Below, one piece after another: positions 4,658 through 8,566 of a DNA stretch of 8,566 nt; position 1 is the stretch's first letter; each line of letters starts with the position of its first letter. The notes under the pieces are model-generated. The model saw only the letters and a program-made list of their open reading frames with translations, was not told where the DNA came from and ran no database searches. The stretch comes from Cryomorphaceae bacterium (GTDB lineage: Bacteria > Bacteroidota > Bacteroidia > Flavobacteriales > Schleiferiaceae): NCBI GenBank assembly GCA_013911625.1, contig JACESW010000042.1, forward strand, positions 1 through 8,566, in the 5' to 3' direction. Position numbers and translations under genes: made by a program.

Positions 4658-6291
4658 ATAAAACGATAAACATCAACCTAGCAGGGATTATTTTCCACCT
4701 AGATGAGGGTGCCTATGAATCCTTTAAAGACTATCTAAACCAAGTAAAAAATGCCTTAGATTCTCAAGAAGGAGGAGCGGAAATCATCGCAGATATTGAA
4801 GCACGCATTGCCGAACTTTTTTCAATGAGAATGGTGGAATTCAAACGAGAAGCCATTACTATTGAAGATGTCAATTTCATCCAAGCTACTCTTGGGGCTC
4901 CACAAGATTTTGAAGACGACGGCGATGAGGACCCCGTTACTAATGCAGGGATACCTGCGGGCAAGAAACGATTGTTTCGAAACACAGATGAGACTATCAT
5001 CGGCGGGGTTGCAAGTGGCATAGCGGCATATTTCGGAACAGATGTCGTTTGGATTCGCATCATCTTTCTAGTGCTGCTCTTCTTTACCGGCATTGGCTTT
5101 ATCACCTACCTTATTCTTTGGATGGCTATTCCTGAGGCAAAAACGACCGCACAGAAACTTCAAATGCGCGGGGAACCAGTCAACCTCAGCAATATTGAAC
5201 GAAGCGTAAAGGAAGAGCTGGAAGGTGTTAAGGAACGATTTGGCAGGTTTCGTGAAGAAAATCAAGGCACTGGCCAATCGTTAAGAAAGACGATAAATAG
5301 AGGATTGAATTTTATTATCAATATTCTTGAATGGCTTTTCAAACTAGTTTTTAAGTTTTTTGGACTGCTCTTTATTCTTGTTTGCTTAGTTATTGGCTTT
5401 ACGCTGTTTGTCGCATTGTTTGGAGTTATAGCAAGCACTTGGAATTTCGGAGGGATCGATTTTATTTCTATTGACGGTAATATTCTCGGACTTAATGCTG
5501 CAGAAGCCATTTTAGGATCCGGAATAGAACTCACATTGATGCGGATTGGAACCCTGCTGACTCTACTATTTCCCATTCTTGGACTTATAACAGTACTCGC
5601 CAAAGCCTTTAAAAAGCCTTTGGCTAATGCCAGATTAGTCAATATTGTTGGCGGAACGAGTTTCTTCATAGGACTTGCATTACTCTTGTATGCAGGAGGT
5701 AATGTCCTTAGCAGTTTCAAAGTGAGCACCACAGAAATGAGAACTGTAGAACTGCAAGGAAGCTCTTTTGATCTCCGTACCGAATTACTTGAAGAATCCG
5801 ATGGTTTTCTCTTCGAAATAGACGACGACAATCTCCGAATCGAAAATGTTAAACTAAACATCAAAAAGTCTTTTGACCCTTCGGCTTCATTGTCTATGAA
5901 ACATCGCGCAAGAGGCTCGAGTAATTCAGATGCTCGAAAACGTGCTATGCAGTTCGACTATCCTTTCGAGCAAGTTGGACCTGTTATGAGCCTGAGCGAA
6001 TATTTCACCGTACCTGAGCAGGCCTTGTACCGAGGTCAAGAGCTGGAAGTAACATTGTATCTCCCCTTAGGTAGTGAAGTGTACTTAGATCCAAGTGTTG
6101 AAAATCTATTGTACGGCATTGAAAACGTCCATAACATGTGGGACGGCGAAATGATTGGGCACACTTGGAAAATGGAGCGTCGCGGTCTAGTGTGCATGGA
6201 CTGCGAAGAAATCGATTACTTTGAATCCGAGGCGGTCGAAGCGCAAATAGAAGCGCTTGAACTTGAGATCAAAAAATTAAAAGAAAACTAG
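4654..6291 (+). CDS. PspC-domain multi-span membrane protein
   Basis: 545-aa inner-membrane protein. Residues 1-88 form a soluble N-terminal domain (INLAGIIFHLDEGAYESFKDYL...ADIEARIAELF) typical of Bacteroidota PspC proteins. An acidic linker follows (87-93). The PspC domain (about 105-163) has RLFRNTDETIIGGVASGIAAYFG and then a hydrophobic segment ending LILWMAIP. Next come a charged amphipathic stretch (181-206) and further membrane segments near 218-260 (probably two), 297-317 and 329-355. The C-terminal soluble domain (about 357-545) is beta-rich, reads like a GIN/DUF2807-type or related adhesin-like domain, contains a CxxC (C514, C517), and ends in a Glu/Lys-rich helix (525-545) that may be a coiled coil. 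PspC proteins in Proteobacteria take part in the phage-shock envelope-stress response; that role here is by analogy only. It is the last gene of the operon, with a 4-nt overlap with PadR, followed by an intrinsic terminator. Confidence 0.92.
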   Translation: MNKTININLAGIIFHLDEGAYESFKDYLNQVKNALDSQEGGAEIIADIEARIAELFSMRMVEFKREAITIEDVNFIQATLGAPQDFEDDGDEDPVTNAGIPAGKKRLFRNTDETIIGGVASGIAAYFGTDVVWIRIIFLVLLFFTGIGFITYLILWMAIPEAKTTAQKLQMRGEPVNLSNIERSVKEELEGVKERFGRFREENQGTGQSLRKTINRGLNFIINILEWLFKLVFKFFGLLFILVCLVIGFTLFVALFGVIASTWNFGGIDFISIDGNILGLNAAEAILGSGIELTLMRIGTLLTLLFPILGLITVLAKAFKKPLANARLVNIVGGTSFFIGLALLLYAGGNVLSSFKVSTTEMRTVELQGSSFDLRTELLEESDGFLFEIDDDNLRIENVKLNIKKSFDPSASLSMKHRARGSSNSDARKRAMQFDYPFEQVGPVMSLSEYFTVPEQALYRGQELEVTLYLPLGSEVYLDPSVENLLYGIENVHNMWDGEMIGHTWKMERRGLVCMDCEEIDYFESEAVEAQIEALELEIKKLKEN

Positions 6292-6306
6292 ACCCCTACT
6301 CTAGTT
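6286..6306 (+). repeat. Small 7-bp inverted repeat over the pspC-like stop codon
   Basis: AACTAGA (6286-6292) and TCTAGTT (6300-6306) are perfectly complementary around a 7-nt loop and include the TAG stop. No T tract follows directly. It may be an accessory RNA hairpin before the main terminator, or chance. Confidence 0.25.
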
Positions 6307-6316
6307 CTCACTGTGC

Positions 6317-6344
6317 AGTCGGCGCTGCAAGCGTCGGCTTTTTT
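6317..6344 (+). terminator. Intrinsic terminator of the lipoprotein-PadR-PspC operon
   Basis: AGTCGGCGCT (6317-6326) pairs with AGCGTCGGCT (6330-6339) over 10 pairs including two G-U wobbles, with a tight GCA loop, followed by six T residues (6339-6344). On the minus strand no U tract follows the stem, so it acts on the plus strand only. Its T run overlaps the stop codon (6345-6343) of the convergent carotenoid gene. Confidence 0.85.
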
Positions 6345-6981
6345 AATACCTCAAACAAAGAATTGTAAAGAATACGTTCAAAACCATGAGCACCCAAATA
6401 CTCATTGGGTTCTTAGCATGACCCGATGCTGTAATTCTGGTGAATAGCGTAGATAATACAAACCAAGCGACATAATTCGACATTGGGACAGTAACACCTT
6501 TCCAACTCCAAAAATTCAACTCAATAGCTACTGGCTCGATCAGAACATCCATAGCAGTCATCGCAACACCTACCAATAAAGATTTGGTCCATACCGAGGA
6601 AATCTTGACCGACAACACATCATACATGGAGCGAATCAAAAGCCACCACAGCACACCGATCATCAAAGGCGTGTTTGCAACAGAGAATCCCAAAGCGCTA
6701 CCGTAGGTGTATTCACCAAATGGCCAACCGGTATTCGTTCCTACTACTTCAATGGCAAAACCAAGTACGACAGGGAGTATATAGGTGAACTTGTTTTTGG
6801 GAGATTCTGTACACACCAAATACACTGCCATCAGCAAAAGCAGGTTGTAGGAAGTGAGAAAAACGAAATCCTGACGCCAATGCCCACCCAATAAAAACAG
6901 GCCAATGGTGTGAAAAAAGATAATCACATACCCACCATAGTGGCGAAAAAATGAGCGGATTGTCGAAAAGTCCAATTGCAT
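6343..6981 (-). CDS. cruF: CruF-like carotenoid biosynthesis protein (PF04240 type), probable carotenoid 1,2-hydratase
   Basis: 212-aa integral membrane protein with about six to seven hydrophobic segments (about 17-33, 39-56, 66-82, 103-118, 131-148, 168-182, 193-210). The family includes CruF, which adds water to the psi end of gamma-carotene-type carotenoids, and the haloarchaeal bisanhydrobacterioruberin hydratase. The diagnostic block FAIEVVGTNTGWPFGEYTYG (75-94) carries the E-x-x-G-x-x-T-G-x-P-F-G-x-Y pattern. A second block, MDVLIEPVAIELNFWSW (144-160), and NYVAWF (169-174) also fit. It is preceded by the crtD-like gene with a 30-nt gap on the same strand, so the two are almost certainly co-transcribed. 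The pairing supports a hydratase acting just before the 3,4-desaturation. The ATG at 6981 is the first in frame and leaves a normal amphipathic N-terminus. The family is firm; the exact substrate is inferred from the neighbour. Confidence 0.85.
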   Translation of the reverse strand: MQLDFSTIRSFFRHYGGYVIIFFHTIGLFLLGGHWRQDFVFLTSYNLLLLMAVYLVCTESPKNKFTYILPVVLGFAIEVVGTNTGWPFGEYTYGSALGFSVANTPLMIGVLWWLLIRSMYDVLSVKISSVWTKSLLVGVAMTAMDVLIEPVAIELNFWSWKGVTVPMSNYVAWFVLSTLFTRITASGHAKNPMSIWVLMVLNVFFTILCLRY

Positions 6982-7011
6982 CAGTAATAAGTCGGTCGAG
7001 ACATTTGCAAG

Positions 7012-8544
7012 TTAAACACTCTTTAGTGATTCAAACGCATCCCGAGATCTAGTTTCTTTCATCAAATCCTCAATACACCAATCTGCTGCTAGTTTGGCAC
7101 TATGAAGACATAATGGTATGCCTCCCCCAGGATGAGCACTACCTCCGCAAAAGTAAAGGCCACTATATTGACCGAGCTTCTTATTAGGATGTCTAAGAAA
7201 TGCAGAAAGTTGATTATCCGAACTTGTTCCGTAAAGCGCTCCTCCTGCACTAGAGGTGTATTGCTCAATCAAAACTGGATCTAAAACGCGCTCGGTAGCT
7301 ATTAATTCTTCGAGGTTTACCTCCAATTCCTTAGAAAGACGATTAATTATTGTTGCTTTTGTTTTTTCTCTGATTGCCATCCAATCCTGCCCAGTATTCG
7401 GGGGTACGTTCACCATTACGAACCAATTCTCACAACCTTCAGGTGCATCATCTTTTTCAAGCTTACTAGATATATTGACATAGATTGTCGGGTCTACCCA
7501 AAAACCTTCATTTGACGCAATACTATCGAATTCTTTCTTATAGTCCTTCGAAAAAAAGATGTTATGTAAATCCAATTGGTCAAAAGTTTCTTGAATACCC
7601 CAATAGAAAATTAGCGCACTTGTACTCGGTTTCTGAGCTAAGGTTCTTTTCGGTCTACGGACTTTATCATCCATCAAGTGTTTATAGGTGTGGTGCACAT
7701 CGCTATTTAAAACGACTGAGTCAAACTCTATGTATTCGTCGTTAATCAACAATGCATGAAATGTGTTATCTCTTACGCAAACTTTATTGACTGGTGTATT
7801 CAAATGAATGTTCACACCGACTTCTTTCGCAAGGATGGTTAGGCTCTTCGCAATCTCATGCATCCCTCCTTTTGGCAGGTAAGTACCAATACCATGTTCT
7901 AAGTGATTAATCATTTGCATGATCCCTGGAGTACGATAAGGATTAGAACCATTGTAAGTCGCATAACGATTGAACAGCTGAACTAATTCTGGCGCCTCAA
8001 AATACCTCCCATTGAGAGCATTCAAAGACCTAAAGATTCCTAGGGACGGAATTTTTCGAATCACCTTGAGTATTTCACGATTAGAAAAAGTCGATTTTCT
8101 ATGAAGGCTTTTCTCCAAAAAATACGGTGCTGTCAATTCATATTTTTCTCGGGAATGATTTAAATATTCGTTCGCCGATCGTGCTTCCTTCGCACCAAAC
8201 ACCCATTCAATATTCTGTAAGTTTTCGGTTTGATCGGAAGTAAAAGTCATCGATTTTCCATTGGGCCAATAGTAGCGGCAGGCAGTATGGTGGCGAGTAT
8301 AGTTGAAGTAATCACGGGGATTTTTACCACACAATTTGAACAGATCATCTACCAATTCAGGCAAGGTGAATAACGAAGGGCCTGCATCGAATCGAAAACC
8401 GTCTTGCTCATAAACGGTCATTTTCCCGCCAGTGTAGCCATTCTTTTCAAATAGGTGTACGTCCAAGCCTTGATTTGCAAGGCGAATAGCTGAGGCTAAA
8501 CCCGCCACTCCGGCACCGACAACGGCTATTGATTTTTGAGACAT
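7012..8544 (-). CDS. crtD: CrtI-family carotenoid desaturase, probably 1-hydroxycarotenoid 3,4-desaturase CrtD
   Basis: 510-aa FAD-dependent, membrane-associated amine-oxidase-fold desaturase. The N-terminal dinucleotide site is VVGAGVAGLASAIRLANQG (8-26, GxGxxG at 10-15), followed by the ribose-binding acidic residue in HLFEKN (30-35). GGKMTVYEQDGFRFDAGPSLFT (39-60) is the conserved flavin-contacting segment, FNRYATYNGSNPYRTPG (191-207) is a substrate-domain block, and the C-terminal FAD motif GLYFCGGSAHPGGGIPLCL (462-480) is the bacterial phytoene-dehydrogenase signature. The AGPSLFT and NRYATYNGSNPY forms match, as I recall them, flavobacterial CrtD enzymes of myxol/saproxanthin synthesis better than the flavobacterial phytoene desaturase CrtI, which has a GPSWYWMPD-like segment. 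The adjacent CruF-like gene supports CrtD. The start ATG at 8544 puts the FAD motif at the usual distance from the N-terminus. Only 22 nt are visible upstream, with no gene or promoter recognised there. CrtI proper remains the alternative. Confidence 0.88.
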   Translation of the reverse strand: MSQKSIAVVGAGVAGLASAIRLANQGLDVHLFEKNGYTGGKMTVYEQDGFRFDAGPSLFTLPELVDDLFKLCGKNPRDYFNYTRHHTACRYYWPNGKSMTFTSDQTENLQNIEWVFGAKEARSANEYLNHSREKYELTAPYFLEKSLHRKSTFSNREILKVIRKIPSLGIFRSLNALNGRYFEAPELVQLFNRYATYNGSNPYRTPGIMQMINHLEHGIGTYLPKGGMHEIAKSLTILAKEVGVNIHLNTPVNKVCVRDNTFHALLINDEYIEFDSVVLNSDVHHTYKHLMDDKVRRPKRTLAQKPSTSALIFYWGIQETFDQLDLHNIFFSKDYKKEFDSIASNEGFWVDPTIYVNISSKLEKDDAPEGCENWFVMVNVPPNTGQDWMAIREKTKATIINRLSKELEVNLEELIATERVLDPVLIEQYTSSAGGALYGTSSDNQLSAFLRHPNKKLGQYSGLYFCGGSAHPGGGIPLCLHSAKLAADWCIEDLMKETRSRDAFESLKSV

Positions 8545-8566
8545 AATTAAGGGTATTATCCATGAA

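Noticed and set aside
5262..5864. 200-aa open frame on the minus strand
   Set aside because: It is fully antisense to the well-supported PspC gene, is rich in Ser, Lys and Leu as expected of a reverse-frame shadow, and shows no domain.
8545..8566. End of an upstream minus-strand gene
   Set aside because: Only 22 bases are visible; possible stop triplets occur, but nothing distinguishes coding from intergenic sequence.
1..8566. Defence system, prophage, insertion sequence or CRISPR array
   Set aside because: No transposase, integrase, nuclease or phage gene, no direct-repeat array and no target-site duplications were seen; every sizeable gene has a housekeeping, envelope or pigment assignment.

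Overview
The window looks like a chromosomal segment from a member of the Bacteroidota, most likely a pigmented, probably marine, relative of the Flavobacteriia. Several things point that way: a Bacteroidota-style promoter core (TAnnTTTG), no obvious Shine-Dalgarno sequences, a carboxypeptidase-regulatory-like exported protein, a DUF4252-like lipoprotein, a PadR-PspC gene pair, and a CrtD-type carotenoid desaturase next to a CruF-like protein. The rank below phylum is inference. I see no mobile element, tRNA, rRNA or CRISPR array. Coding density is very high, and the only gene-free stretch of any size is the 243-bp divergent region at 3622-3864.

Left part (1-3063). On the minus strand is ettA, an ABC-F translation factor whose C-terminal end runs off the window edge. 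Its start codon overlaps head-to-head with the start codon of a plus-strand gene for an exported protein with a carboxypeptidase-regulatory-like domain. That gene overlaps by 4 nt a class I SAM-dependent methyltransferase gene, forming a two-gene unit. The unit ends in a 37-nt perfect palindrome that fills almost all of the space to the convergent gene and probably terminates both.

Middle part (3064-6344). A minus-strand gene encodes a small membrane desaturase of the Kua/TMEM189/CarF/FAD4 family. It faces away from a compact plus-strand operon of a small lipoprotein (DUF4252-like), a PadR-family repressor starting at GTG, and a large multi-span PspC-domain membrane protein. These three genes overlap by 11 nt and 4 nt. 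A good promoter and an overlapping inverted repeat (possible operator) lie upstream, and an intrinsic terminator closes the operon. The likely theme is envelope-stress or membrane-state sensing with autoregulation by PadR.

Right part (6343-8544). Two minus-strand genes, 30 nt apart, encode a CrtD-like carotenoid 3,4-desaturase and a CruF-like carotenoid hydratase. This pair is what is expected for making the hydroxylated linear end of monocyclic carotenoids such as saproxanthin or myxol. With the CarF-like desaturase they give the window a membrane-lipid and pigment flavour, but the operons are separate and a shared function is not shown. I found no convincing undescribed multi-gene system. 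The most interesting leads are the divergent overlapping start codons, the CarF/FAD4-like desaturase with its variant motif, and the palindrome at the PadR operon promoter.
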